Below, in pieces: positions 25,502 to 38,393 of a stretch of 64,000 nucleotides of DNA. The notes under the pieces are model-generated. The model saw only the letters and a program-made list of their open reading frames with translations. It made no database searches and was not told where the DNA came from. Source of the stretch: Crotophaga sulcirostris (lineage: Eukaryota > Chordata > Aves > Cuculiformes > Crotophagidae); the NCBI GenBank assembly GCA_013397455.1, contig VYZB01000239.1:70371-134370 (forward strand). Reading direction: 5' to 3'. How positions within the stretch are numbered: the stretch's first letter is position 1; every line of letters starts with the position of its first letter. Both the position numbers and the translations under genes were made by a program.

Positions 25502-25815
25502 GTGAGTTCCAAACTACTTCTCTCACATGGTGAAACATCTGTCAGTCTCCAAGCTGAGCTGCATTCTGTCCAGTGCCACTTGTTCATTCTTAGATTTTGG
25601 CCAAATAGGGGTCACAAAAAATAGACACATGCTGAGCTGGTGTCCTTAAAGTTGTTTGTTTTTTTTTATTGCAGGAACATGGATAAGGTTTCACTGATTA
25701 AATGGGGAAATCCATGCTGTAAAGCTCCTTTGATTTGGTAACAAAACTCTTCATGTGTAAAAATGTGCATTCTCGTTGCTCTCAAGAATATCAAATTGCT
25801 TACTTTTTTTTATAG

Positions 25816-25875
25816 TCCCGACCAGATCATCCAGTGAGAAAATGCAAGAAAACTCCTGTTGTTGTTGAATACTAA
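25816..25875 (+). CDS. Candidate terminal coding exon, gene model A
   Basis: The acceptor is a long T tract ending in TATAG at 25815. In the phase 0 demanded by the previous exon, it reads SRPDHPVRKCKKTPVVVEY followed by a TAA stop at 25873. The tail is basic and then beta-branched (VVVEY). The exon lies only 314 bp from the previous one, and an AATAAA is 524 bp beyond the stop. Together with the exons at 15328 and 25432 this is the best-supported part of the model. The protein is not identified. Confidence 0.35.
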   Translation, partial: SRPDHPVRKCKKTPVVVEY

Positions 25876-26425
25876 TAAGAACGACAAAACTACAGCACAG
25901 GGTATAACAATGACAACTGGTCTGGCAGCAGTTCAGGCTCAGTATCTCCCACTGAAGTGATGTTGAATGAGTAACAACCTGAAACTCAGGTCCTTGTTAC
26001 CATTTCCTTACAAATACAGCTACAATAGGACCAAATCCTAGTGTTGCTCTGTTCCAGGCATCTGCCTGAAATCTAGGCAAGTCATCTGTAGCAGCTCAGG
26101 GCTGAGTGAACAGGTAAAAGTTTTTCCTGAAACTGTTTTGAGTAGGTTGCTAGTAGGAGCCACTGGTGAAGTGAATCCCAGCTGATTATAACAGTGTGTG
26201 TGCGTAACTTCTGAAGAGGAGAAAGTGTGGCTATTCTTTTTATAACCTTTACAAGGTTGTCTAATGTAAAGTGTACATAGGAAAATAATCAGACAGATAT
26301 TTCCCTTTCAAAAGTATCTGGGAGAGGGAGTGAGACTTCCTAAAACTGATAGAGATTATCCTCTTTTATTAATGTTTCTGTTCTCATATAGAGTATGGAA
26401 TAAAAATCATAATGTATGATCTGAA
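25876..26425 (+). other. Possible 3-prime UTR of gene model A
   Basis: The stretch follows the proposed stop codon and contains a canonical AATAAA at 26399-26404, with TG-rich and T-rich sequence soon after (T13 at 26445-26457). That suits a cleavage and polyadenylation site. AATAAA also arises often by chance in AT-rich DNA. Confidence 0.25.
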
Positions 26426-29400
26426 TAAGTGGAAGAATCTGATCTTTTTTTTTTTTTGCGAAGAATATATGCAGGTGATTTTATTTTGAGTTGAACATTC
26501 TCTAGGAACTGATTCAATCAATTAAGCTGGTGTTCATGGTTTTTAATCACATTCTATACATTTTTAAATAAGCAGTTCCTTCTATCTTGTCCCCTCCTTT
26601 CCCAAAATCCCTACTTCCATAGAAATAGTTTGTTTAAGATCTGTGCAGAGCTTAGACGTAAATAACATCTGTCAATGATGCCAACTTTTGTTTGGTAGCC
26701 TAATAATTTTCAGAAGAATAATCTGTCAGCTTCAAGAGGGACAATTTGTAGATAGCTATTGAAAATCGATACGCAAACTGCAAGAAGGTGAGATTTATGG
26801 ACATGGATAACTATCTCTCTTAGTGAAACATCTGTAGATAATCTTGTTAAATTGTGCTGCCTGGATGTCTCTATCACTCTCATAGTCTTTTCTTCTTTGA
26901 GTAACATAGCTGGAAATATGGAATTATGTGATTATATTTTAGAATTTAAATAAAACCCTATACAAGTTTATGAAAGGAACTGCCCTAGAAAAGAGGTACA
27001 GTATGTATGTCTACATTAAATAAAACACAATGATAGACGTAAGCACTTCATGAATGATCAGAGAATAATGTAATTCATATCTAAGTTATATTTGCCCTTA
27101 TTTATTAAACCCTGTACCTGTATTTTTTTTTTATATTTCATGGTGGCATTTTGTCTGCCTTTCAGTGCTGGTAGTGTCAGTGGATACAGGTGGGCAGATT
27201 TCTCTCTCTTCTTCATTAGTATAACACATCGAGACCTAGTCCAACAACTATGCTTTCCCTATTTCCTCTTTTTTTTAATATTGGCATTTTGTTCTGAATT
27301 TCTGCATGTAATGAATCATATTTTATGCAGCTCTTTTCTGCCAAATCTTAGCATTTGCTTGTAGTGATATGAAATTATTCATCGATGCTTCTGACAAGCC
27401 ATAGTATCTGGAAATATTATTTGGATAGGCAAAATAAATGGAGAAAAAACCTCTATAAAGTTCAACTACTGATAAACAAATACTGAGGTTATGTTAATGT
27501 AAAACTCTAAAGTAAAAACTATACCTCAGCATGAAAATTAATACCAAAGGCTGGGTTTTACACTGTGATTAGAGAACAGTAAGCATGAGTCCAGGCTGTT
27601 CTACAGTAGAAAAGAAACAAAATACGTTTTATTTTTTAAATTCTCTTGAATCTCTCATGAAGACAGACTTGACAAAGAGCTTGAGAGTTTTCATGTTGTC
27701 CAAGGCAAACTTCCCTCAACTTTTGTGAACACATGAATTACATTTCTTTCCTTCCAATAGGTAGACAATGAGTGCTTTCTTGAACAAAATTACCAATTTA
27801 AGCACAACTAGCCAGTTGTTGTGTTTAAGCTGTTATGTAGTTATTAAGGAGATAGTAAAAGTTCTGGAATGCTAATCTGAAAAAAGATATTAATAAACTC
27901 CTTTAATTGCAAACATTGCTCTTCCCAGAGGGCTTTACTGTCTATGATGACCATTGTCTCCATTACCTGAATTTCAACCTATTCATTTTCTATTTATTTC
28001 TTCAAAATTAATTAATGGTCTTTTTTTAATCAGTTGTATGATGTCACAGTCCAAGGCTGGTGAATTCAGAATGGTAACATTGTGCTGACTTACGGGTAAA
28101 AGCATGTTTTCCAAATTATTAAGTTGACTTTAAAAGTTTTTCCTGATGTTAGAGTGATGTAGTCTAGAGAATACAGAGACAGACCTTTTATTTCTCATCG
28201 TTAATAAGTCTTCAAATGTTAAACTTTATATTTCTACTGTCAGATGCAAGTGTTTATTTACATCTTCCTCAGTAGCCGTCATGTTAGTGTCACTCTCTGC
28301 TTATTTTTTTCTTTAATTATCTTTCAACATATAGTCTTGAAGATTAAAAGCCAAATACTTTCTTTCAAAGGTCATGCTTAACTGGCAGTGATGTTCATTA
28401 CAATTTATTGAAAGTCAGCTCACTTGTCTTAATAGAAGACTAAGTTGTCATGACATAAGTCTGCAACACATCAGTTACTAATCTGTTTTGTAATTTTCTG
28501 CTGTGCAAGTTTCCAACATATTATCATTTAACATTGCTTCATAGTTAGAAGGCCTACTTATTAAAAATGTATTCAGAATTAAGGTTAAGGTATTACTGCT
28601 GTGAACAATCCAGAAATGAATACAAACTCTAATCAAGTACTTGAATGGATATAAAGCTTCCCATCCCCCACCCCATTCATTTGTTTCTAAACAGACTAAG
28701 GGTGCTCATCCTCTGCTCAATGCAAAGTCTACCTTAGGATTGTCTGTTTTGTTGTTGATATGATATTTTTTGTTTGTTTCTCTGCTCCTTGCTACCAGCT
28801 AAATAGGCAGGGAAGCGTGCAAAAGAAAAGCTTGCCACTGAGAATTGGCTGTGTATGGTATAGCATTGTCCAGTCCTTGCTATTAGAAGTGTTTAGGAAA
28901 TCAAGTGGTAAACTAAATACTGATTTAACTGTTTTCTCCTGTTTCTCCTGTTATTGCACAGTCTGTATAAGCTTTCTATGCTCATCTGTGGTAAACTTCA
29001 TAATTTCTTTCAGCAGATGAATGGTTTGGCATTTTATCTTATAGCTGTTATTCTGAGTAGCAAGAAGATATTATGATAGTATGATCATCACTGATAGTGC
29101 ATTTGCTGCCATGAGTTCATACCTCTTAAAATCTGAAATTATAATTTTATTTGGTTGTAAAATCCATGGCATTTTACATGACAATGACTAAGATGAGTGA
29201 ATATGGGATGTATTTTACTCCTGCTTCACTATCAATTATCATCATTTTTTTATGCCTACTCTTTTTCTTTCTGACTTTTGTGATTGCTGTTCTTAAAGGC
29301 TTCTCTGAACTTGAAGCCAATAAACATTTTATGTCAGCCCAATTTTTCTCCTTTTAGTCACCTATCAGGTCAGATTTTTTTAAACTACCTTTTTTCCCCC

Positions 29401-32400
29401 CTGTTCTGCTAAATTTGCATATTTCTTCTGAAGAAATTTAGATATTGCATATAAAAGAAGAAGGAGGAACCTGTTGTTCATGTTAAGTATTCTCAAAATG
29501 GAATAGAAGAGTTCTTTTATTGGAAAGATTGAGGTAAATTTTGGAGAAAAGAACTAATCTGAGAACTTATGAATGGTCCTTTCTAATATAACTAAAAGCT
29601 GTGTGGAGTGCAACTTAGCAGAGGACTGCAATTATTTAGAATAGTGATATTTTGTAATGAAAATACTGAGTCTCGAGAAGATTAAACTCCAAATTGAACT
29701 ACTTTAATAGCAATTTACATAACTTAAGTGATGCAGAAGAGATGACACATATAGAAACACATGGATAACTACTGTGTAGATTTCTATTTTGTCTTTTTAA
29801 TGGCAAGTTTCTTAAACAAATTGGTATTTGAAATATCTTAATATGCATATGATGCTATATATTCTGAGCATGCAAGAACCTCAAGTACCACGTTCACACT
29901 TTCATCGTGTTTCAGAATGAGTTTGCCGTTCATCAAATGGTGGTAGTTTGGCATAGAAAACATGGATCTCATAAAATTTGTGATAGATGTGGGTGAAGGA
30001 AAAAAAAGAATTGATATTGGCAGCTAAAGTCATGTTTTATGTGACTGAGAAAGAGAGTTAAAAGGTAGATATCAGCAACTTTTTGAACTCTACAAGAAAG
30101 ATTGTGATTGTACCTAGTTCATTATTCATCATAGAATAAATCTGACAAAACCTCTCAAAGATAAGTGCATCTGATCTGTAAAATGACAAGACTAAACTAG
30201 CCATTCTGATAGTTATTGGATAATCTTTCTGCTACACACTGATATTTATGTATTTATACTCTTGATCTTATTTTTCATTTCCAATATACTATTCTTCAAA
30301 GGACTGTAACATTTCTTCAGGAGGTTACAGGGTACTTTCATGGTGTTTGTAAGGCACTCCTCAAAGTTTTTGAAACCCTGGCCAAAAAAAAAAAAGACAG
30401 AGCTACAGTGCAATGGAGAGGAGTTAAATATCCCAGTGACTGTACAGCTGCTATTATTCTGGCAGGAATGTGTCTGGATATAGATCTTTATCTCCAGATT
30501 ACAGTGCTTTCTGTCTTGTGTGTGAAACCACTCAGGGATGCAAGGAGGGATTGTTCATTCCTCTCACAACAGGTCAAGACACAGATAGGAAGCACAATGA
30601 GGGAGTCCCAGCTCATAAAACTTTCATTCACAAAGGCCTGACAATTTGATGATTTATCAAATTTCAGATCAGACACTTTCCTATTACTGTGTGACTAAGT
30701 CTTTTATAAACCATGTGTCATGCTGCTGTTTCATCAGAGCTAATCTACAATTTTGTATGTTTCTTGTTGTATCTGATTTATTTTTTCTGTTATATTTCAG
30801 TAATTTTTCTGTAGCTGCATCAGATGGGGAAAAATATAGAAAGGGGAGATTGTATGCTAGCTAAAGCACAGATACCTTTAGCCGTCTAGAGCCAGGAGAT
30901 CTAGCGTGATTATGGACAGATGAAAAGTGTGTGACTAGAGGAAGAATGGCTAATGTGGAATTTATTATTGTTCATAGAGCCAGTCGTCTACACTGACTCA
31001 AGCAATGTTCTCTAAAGTGAAAAGGTTGCATCAGCAAAGGAGAATTCAAGCTGCTTCACTTGATATAATTTTTCAAAACCTCATAGTTTGAACAGAGGTT
31101 ATTTGGGTTAACCTATAAGGGCAAGAAAAGACACCCACAAGGATGAAAGTTCAGAATTCCAAGAGCGTATGGAATCATTGATGAATATAGAGTTTAGATC
31201 TGCGATCTTCTCTAGTTCTAGAACATTGTCAGCCATGCTCTACTGTTCAGATTTCTCTGCTATCTTACAGTCTTCATTAATTATTTTAAAATAATTTTTT
31301 GTGCTTAGTTGGAAATCTCCATTAAAAAAAATAATCATTAATTTGCATGTATTTTAAAGTCCTATAAAAGTCAACTAGATGGATAATAATTGCTAACTTA
31401 AATGCTTAATTATCTTAAAACAATGTAGAGGAAGAGGTAATACATTTTAAATTATGAAGAAAAATGACATATTTTTTCTGGACAATGTTTTTTTCCTTGG
31501 CAGAAAATGTAACAATCACAATTAGCCAAAGGCGAGGGATATCAACTACGAAAGGTTGAGATGTCGCAAATCCAACAGGGTGAATTAAACAAAAAAAATG
31601 TATTTTCAAATTTGCCTGGTGGAATGGTTAAATTGGTATACACAGTACATTGTGCATTAACCACAATTTCATTTGTTTATAACACAGAGTACCATGAAAG
31701 CCAATTTAGTTCTTAAACTAGATCAATTTTCTTTCCTAAATGAGCTGAGGTAGGGTCACTCATCAGTAAACCTCTGTCAAACAATCTTTTTATAGGCTGT
31801 CCAGCTCTGCTCTTTAATGGCACCATTTTGAATTAGACCTTAATGTTATGTCACTTAAAATTAGCAGCTTTAGTTTAAATGTGTCCATAAGGAATATTAT
31901 CAAGCCAGGGTAAACAGTTTCTATCAAAACAAATCAGTCTAGGGTAGAAACAGCAATGTCACTGACACTTTTGTCTGCTTGGGTTTCATTGTGTTGTTGG
32001 CTCTATCTTTTTAAATTAAGCAAAAGCAAACGTATGTCAATGTTACAAAAACCATTGTTGCATATTTAATATAATATAGAAGAAGTGTAAAATACACTGC
32101 CTTATATTGCTTTGTGTAGCTCTCTTTTTCTAATTTAGCCCATCAGTTCAGAGTTCTTAGAAACCATATCCATGTTTTTCCCCTGCAATCAGTAGCTATT
32201 ATATTGCCGTGCTCAGCAAACCTAAACCTGAGGTGGTTCACTCCTTTTACCCCCAGTTTCATTCAACCCATCAAGTCGCCCTGTCTTCTGACAGGCAGCT
32301 CAGTTGTGCTCTGCCAGTTGTCACATGAATCACTGGGGCTTTCTTAATGTCATTGTTTAGTTGAAGAAAACCTGGTGACATCTCTCTCTTGCCCAAATAG

Positions 32401-33414
32401 CATCTCTATTTATTTTCGGAGACATCCAAAGATGAATGTGTGTGTACACACATAAGCAAATATTGATTTTTGTGCAAAATGTTTGTAATTTACTTATAGA
32501 AGATATAATTTAAAGCAGTTTTCCCAAGGATAGTTAATTCTAACGGATGAGTTATTGGGTCTGGAATTCTGTATCTTTATGTAGTTAAATCCAACCGAGA
32601 ATGGTTGTGGGTGAGTTATTTGCCAGGTGCTAAAATTTCTCCTCCTACTCAAAATGAATTGTTTATGTGCATGTCCTACTACATATTGTTGGGAAAAAAT
32701 CTGTAGAAACTGCAGTTTGCAACTGGCAGTCAAGGAAAAAAAAAAACAGCTGAACTGCTACTTGTCCTTCTAAATGGTTTCTAATAAAATGAGCAGAGCC
32801 TTTCTAGGCTGTCCATTAGACAAATAAGTGTCAAAATCAATGGAAATTAAATGAATGTAATTTTGGACTAAGTATCTATTCCTTAATAAGGCAGAACTGT
32901 GTGGAATTCTGACGGAATTAAAAAAACATATAAAATCTGATCTGTCCTAAGAAAACAAAATCAATGTGAAAATCTTGTTCTTAACTGTAGAATTAGTAAT
33001 TATGGTGCTGCCTTACAGAAGAAGGATGAGCCAGCTGCTACAGTACTAGTCTAGAGCTTCAATAGCTCAAATCACTCTGTGTTTTATCACTGACTTGCAA
33101 ATTGAAAAGAAAAATCAGTGGCACAAATTGTAGGGAAAGGGGTGAACTTGTCAACTTTTAAATAGGGGTATTTTAAAGGGGTTTTTTCCATTTAATTTTG
33201 AGCCCTATGGAGGATATACTAGAGGTTCAAGACAAAACAAATTTTATATGGAGATAAAATGGGGAAAACGAAAATAATAATAAGAAATTGTGTTTGTATC
33301 TTGCTGCTGACTCCAGATCTGCAGATACCTATGCAGAGACTGATTCGCACACTCAAGCAAGGTATTACAGTTGTAAAATACACATTCTGCTGAGAATCGT
33401 AAAAAGAGGTAATG
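26426..33414. other. Long AT-rich unique stretch between the two gene models
   Basis: No CR1 copy and no convincing exon occur in nearly 7 kb. It contains homopolymer runs (T13 at 26445, A12 at 30384), an 18-bp AT-only palindrome (31279-31296) and a 14-bp TG/CA palindrome (32439-32452). If the models are right, this is the intergenic gap between converging genes. Confidence 0.45.
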
Positions 33415-33420
33415 TTTATT
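33415..33420 (-). promoter_or_regulatory. Possible polyadenylation signal, gene model B
   Basis: AATAAA on the minus strand lies 20 bases past the proposed TGA stop of gene model B. It is canonical in sequence but short of independent support. Confidence 0.2.
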
Positions 33421-33440
33421 TACTCAGACGTAGCTCTACT

Positions 33441-33614
33441 TCATCCTAGATCTAAGTAAGCAAGGAAAAGCTCATGGCCCTGTGCACAATCCAATGAACT
33501 TTCATATGGTTCCTCAGCACTTTGAAGACACCTCCAGGGTGTTCTTTTCAGTCTGGGACCTCCTTCTGTCCCACTGGAAATCTCTGATGATATGCTGATT
33601 CGATCAATTAAATC
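33441..33614 (-). CDS. Candidate terminal exon, gene model B
   Basis: On the minus strand the acceptor ATTCCTCTTTTTCAG precedes base 33614. The frame then starts DLIDRISISSEIS, runs 57 open codons through an acidic, serine-rich stretch and a basic RLKRTPWRC segment, and ends LFLAYLDLG then TGA at 33443-33441. It is GC-richer than its surroundings. The entry phase (0) matches the exit phase of the candidate exon at 42151-42292. The ORF also continues upstream through the acceptor, so openness alone is not evidence of splicing. No family is recognised. Confidence 0.25.
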   Translation of the reverse strand, partial: DLIDRISISSEISSGTEGGPRLKRTPWRCLQSAEEPYESSLDCAQGHELFLAYLDLG

Positions 33615-36600
33615 CTGAAAAAGAGGAATGTTTTTTATTTCTGAAACTATCATTTATTGTGTCATATAAGTAGGTCAGATGCTGTTAAATGTCTGGAATT
33701 TGTAAATACTTTTAGAATCTGAACTAAATAAACCAAGTGTGAGGATGGTGGAATCACGGCAAAAATATTACTCGTTATTCTGGTGAAATCCATAGCAACC
33801 TATTGATTAAACCATGATTACTTTGTCTAACTTAACAGAATTCGGACCAAGTTGTCTGAGATCAGAACCTGAGTCAAGCAAAGCTTTAGGGTGTTTATGA
33901 TTTGATCTTTTACCACAATGAACTCTCAAAAAGACCAAAAGAGCTTTTAAAAGAGAACCAAAAGAAAAGAAAGAAGATGGCTTAATGCGAATATGAATTT
34001 AACTTACTGTATGGAGAAAACTTAGCATTAATAGGTAAGATAAAATGAAAACAAAATGGGTTTTAAAATGAAACGAACCAAACCTTACACTGCCCTTTGA
34101 GTCTAGCAGATCAAGACAGGTTTTGAAAACTCTTCAGGTTTATACACAACAGCAAGCTCTACTGTCTATTGCTAGAGATCACGAAAATCCATTTAGTTAC
34201 CAAAATGTTGGAGAAATTAGGCAACCTTTTTTACTATCTGGTTATAATACCACACAACTCCTCTTAAGTCTACAAATTCAGGTGAAAAAGAACAATATAT
34301 AATGCCTCCTGGGCAGTTTGAAAAAAAAGAGATGTATCACAAAGGTCTGGAGGAAGTTCCAGTGATACACAAAATATACCACCTTACTGCCGCTGTTTCT
34401 AATTAGCAACAACCTAACTGTCAATGCTACTAATTAACAGAGGAAAATATAGCACAAAACAGTACAAATAGCAGATGGTTATAAAAAGGCAAAAAGAAAA
34501 CATGAGCAACGTGAGACCTGATTTTTCAATAATTCTAATTGTGCTAAAGATATTGGACAGTACAGATTTTAATCTCAGGAAAACTGAAGTGACAAATGAT
34601 GGCGTGAAGAAGAGTTAGCAAATTAGTTTCACCAATGAACTTTGTATGGAATATGTTAACATTTTGGAGATTAGATGAATGATTTTATTAAAGATCTGAG
34701 AATGCTTAAGAGAATATTTTAGAGCATAATATTAATATCTCTTGCTATCTTGAGTCTTCCATTTATATTGGTGCTGTGCTTTGCTGTTCTGTGCTTAAAA
34801 ATAACAATGACATTTCAAATACTATAAATTGATTAGTCTCTCTCCTTACTCTTCTATTTAATGTATTCTACATCTGGTATTTGTATACTAGGAAGGGGAA
34901 TGGTGAACTCTTACCAAAAAATTACGCTATAACTCCTGTGACTTTTATAATTTTCACATATATAAGATCCAAGCATCATATTTTCCAGGACACATAAGAA
35001 AATGAAAACGCAAACTTTGAGGACTCAGTGGAAACAAGATTCCTGTTTCTGACATCTTTTCCAGAATCTGTGATTTACATGACAAATGCCAGCAAAAATA
35101 ATGTGAAGAATCATATGAAATGGTAAGTGAAGGAGTGTGTATTTGCAAAGCCTGTTTTCTATAGCAAGGTTGATAATCCAGCCTTGAGTTTAATAGGTCA
35201 GGCTAACAGTTATTTTTCATTGGCTAATTAAAGCAGTTGGTGGTCTTGGTCCTGTTTTGTGTCATAGAAAACATTGTCCTAGCACTCAAGGTGTTGGGAA
35301 AAAAGTCAATGTATTAGATGGGCAGAGGGTTGCCCTCACTTTTTTCAAAGGCTTTCGTGTGCTGGTGTTGTTAAGTCCATAATGATCTGTTGTCAAAGCA
35401 GTTGTGCCAATGGTCACGTTTGTTACATCACTGCTGTGTGGTTTTTGCTTCTGTGCTTGAGAAAGATGTTGGGTTGTTTTTTGTTCTTTTCTCCTGTCTC
35501 AGAGTTGTTCTGCAGTAATTTGTTGCAAAGGAGCAAAAATCAGCTCCTTGTGCCTAAGCACTCAGCTTTCTTACACAGAGTTGTTAAATTTGACAGTTAA
35601 TTGTACATAAAATAATTTTTTAATATAGAAGTTTTTAAGGTCTATTTTCAAAGGAGACCAATTCATTGTATTGCCATTTGAAACTGGCTAAGATATATTG
35701 TACTTAGCAATCATAATGGCTTTGAAAAGTAGAAAATCTGCTAATAAATACAACCAAGTAAAATTCAGAATATAAATTTACCAATGATTTAGATAAAATG
35801 TAAAAAAATCCCAAACTGTTCTCAGGACAAATTCTAGAGGGAAAATAAGAAGTGCTTAATTTGGGTTTGTTTTTTTTTTTGATCACAAAGAAAAATTTCA
35901 ATAATATGCAGACTACTCTGTCTTGTTTCAATCTATTTATTTACATTGCTTTTAAAGTGTCAAACATTAAATTGCTTGTCCCTGTAATACGCATCTAATG
36001 GGATCAGTGATTTGGGTGCACCTAAAAAAATTTGTGTTACATGACAGGAGATCCTGTTCCCTGAGGATAGATGCTCATACACAGTAAAGAGGGATTAAAT
36101 GTATACTACAACTCCAAATGGCAAGGCTTTGCATGTAGCAATACTGTGCAAAAATTGTGAGAAATTAAGACCCAATGTTTAAACAATACACAAGTTATTT
36201 GGTGCTACGATGAATGATTTTATGAACTACTGTCTATGAAACTGCTTCAGAACTACCAGAGCATTGCTACTTTTCAAACAAAATATTTTCACAGGCTTTT
36301 GGCAACTTGATTTAATATTTAAATAAAGAATTTTAAGCTGATATCAGTGGAGAAACTTTCCAGAAAGCGTTATTTTCTTCAGGACTTTAGGTTGCCCAGT
36401 ATCCCTGTCCTGCATCTCCCAGCCCACAGTTGTAATGTTAATGTTCACCTTTAATTCTGTAATTCTGTAATCAGTGTTGAACACTACATATCTATCTCCA
36501 TATATTTTTGGTTTTGCTTTTGCAGTATTTGTTTCACCAAAAGCATATTTTCTGTGAAAACGAAGAGTGTTTAATCCTTTTATTTCCTTCAGACCATCAC

Positions 36601-37926
36601 ACATTTCAGGTGACACAGCTTCAGCTCTGTTTTTTTATAGGTTTTACCAGAAGGTCAGGGCTAATTAAATTTCCTAACCAAAAACAGCAGAAATTTTAAC
36701 TTGTAAGCAGTCAGAAAAAGGCTTGCTGGTGCATATTGAGTTGCTTTGGGAAGGAACTGGTATTTTTTAATGTCAGTTTCAAGATGGATGTTTCTAGTTG
36801 GAAATTCCTGAATTTTAAGGAAATAGTTACTAAAATATGTTTTAATTGCACCAGGAGATAAAGCACCAGCTACAGATTTTGTGGTTTAATTTATTGTTTT
36901 AAATCTAACAGTCTAAGTATTTAATTAATATATATCTGGTTTGTTACATTTCATAGCAGAGTGATTTTATTCCTGGACGTCTTTTGATTTCTCTCTCTTT
37001 CTCTGTATACAAACACATACATGGAGTCTTCAATTAAAACTCCTTAACATTATAATGATTAATATACATTAAATATAGTAATGTATACATGAAGAGATCT
37101 CTCAACAGTGGACAAATTATAAGATAAGAAGGATTCCTGACATGTCACACTCATGTGGAAATGCAGAGTATTTTCTTATGTCCCTACTTTTCTAAGTTTC
37201 AAAATATTTTTAAATAACTCATTTAAGCTGTCCCAATATCACCATCTGTGAAAACAAAACAGATTTTATTCTTGGTTTATCTTGTAATGGCTTATCATTG
37301 CCTTTAAAACTGTCAAAATATTCTGACAGGTGAGGAACCCAGTTCCAGAGGTTTTATGAGTTCATAAAAATTACCCCGTTCTTGTCAGAGAAGGTCAATT
37401 TCTTTACTTTGAGCTGAATATTCTTTGCTATAGTAGATGGAGAAGTATATTCAATTTTTTATTAATTTCAAGAAAGTTGTATTCTGTTTCATATTTTCAA
37501 GTTCTGGATCTTTTCTAAGCCAAAAAAAAAACCACCTGCTTTTCTATTTTCATACCAATTTATAGGCATTAATCTAAGCAAACTTCTGTGAATTTGCTTT
37601 CTTTCTGCAATTAGCAACTGTATTCAGAACAGCTCAATTGCAACTAAAAGCAAGAACTGTTGTTTTAAGGTGCCTGTTGCCAGGCACAATAGAACCTATC
37701 AGCAAGCGAACATAGTTGAGTCTGAAAGCAATCCACCTGGCTCTGCTTCACTTCCCATATGGGATTATTACTTTGCACATGATTGCCATGCCAGTCAATC
37801 TGCAAAGTATATGGAACAGTCAGTGGAAAGATGCAATGGTTAATGGGGTTATTAAGACCAAATTGTAGATTTATAAAAAAGCAGAGTGAAGAAAAGTGAT
37901 GTGAATGCCACAGTATGTGTAATCAG
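33615..37926. other. AT-rich unique sequence
   Basis: A plus-strand splice-like unit at 35065-35122 (acceptor TTTTCCAG, donor GTAAGT, one open frame) stands alone. A 91-codon minus ORF lies at 36344-36616 without known domains. At 36454-36469 two CR1-like octamers occur with no other CR1 sequence. Confidence 0.45.
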
Positions 37927-38393
37927 TCCTCAGCACAGGAAGGACACAGATCCAGAGGAGGTCATGAAGATTATCCATGGGCTGGAGCACCTCCCATGTG
38001 AGGACAGGCTAAGAGAGTTGGGGTTGTTCAGCCTGGAGAAGAGAAGGCTCTGGGGAGAACTTAGGGCAGCCTCCCAGTACTGAAAGGGGCTCCTGAAAAG
38101 CTGGGGAGGGTCTCTTGATCAAGGAGTGCTGGGATGGGATGAGGGGGAACAGTTTGAAGATGAAAGAGGGTGAGACTGAGAGGAGAACGTAGAAAGAAAA
38201 TGTTTTCCTGTGTGAGTGGGGAGACACTGGCCAAGGTTGCCCAGAGAAGTGGTGGCTGCCCCATCCCTGGAGGTGTTCAAGGCCAGGTTGAGCCCCCTGA
38301 TCCAGTGGGAGGTGTCCCTACCCATGGCAGGCAGTTGGAACTGGATGGACTTTAATGTCCTTTCCAACCCAAACAATTCTGTGATTCCATGAT
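37927..38393 (+). mobile_element. CR1 LINE 3-prime half-kilobase
   Basis: ORF2 C-terminal codons ([18 protein letters not shown] type, here [20 protein letters not shown] near 37998-38057) are followed by the 3-prime UTR and terminal octamers (ATTCTGTGATTCCATG). Against the other copies it lacks about 12 bp (GGATGGGGCTTT) between GGCCAGGTT and GAGCCCC near 38290. A further gap near 37950 joins AGGACACAG to TCCAGAGGAGG. The minus ORFs at 38009-38475 are shadows. Confidence 0.95.

Noticed and set aside
31279..31296. 18-bp perfect palindrome
   Set aside because: Made only of A and T in AT-rich DNA, so expected by chance.
36454..36469. Two CR1-like octamers (ATTCTGTA twice)
   Set aside because: No CR1 tail sequence on either side, so simple chance or a fully eroded copy. 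Not callable.
36344..36616. 91-codon minus-strand ORF, fairly protein-like
   Set aside because: It begins with GTG, has no family resemblance and no clear splice signals. Its length is within chance.
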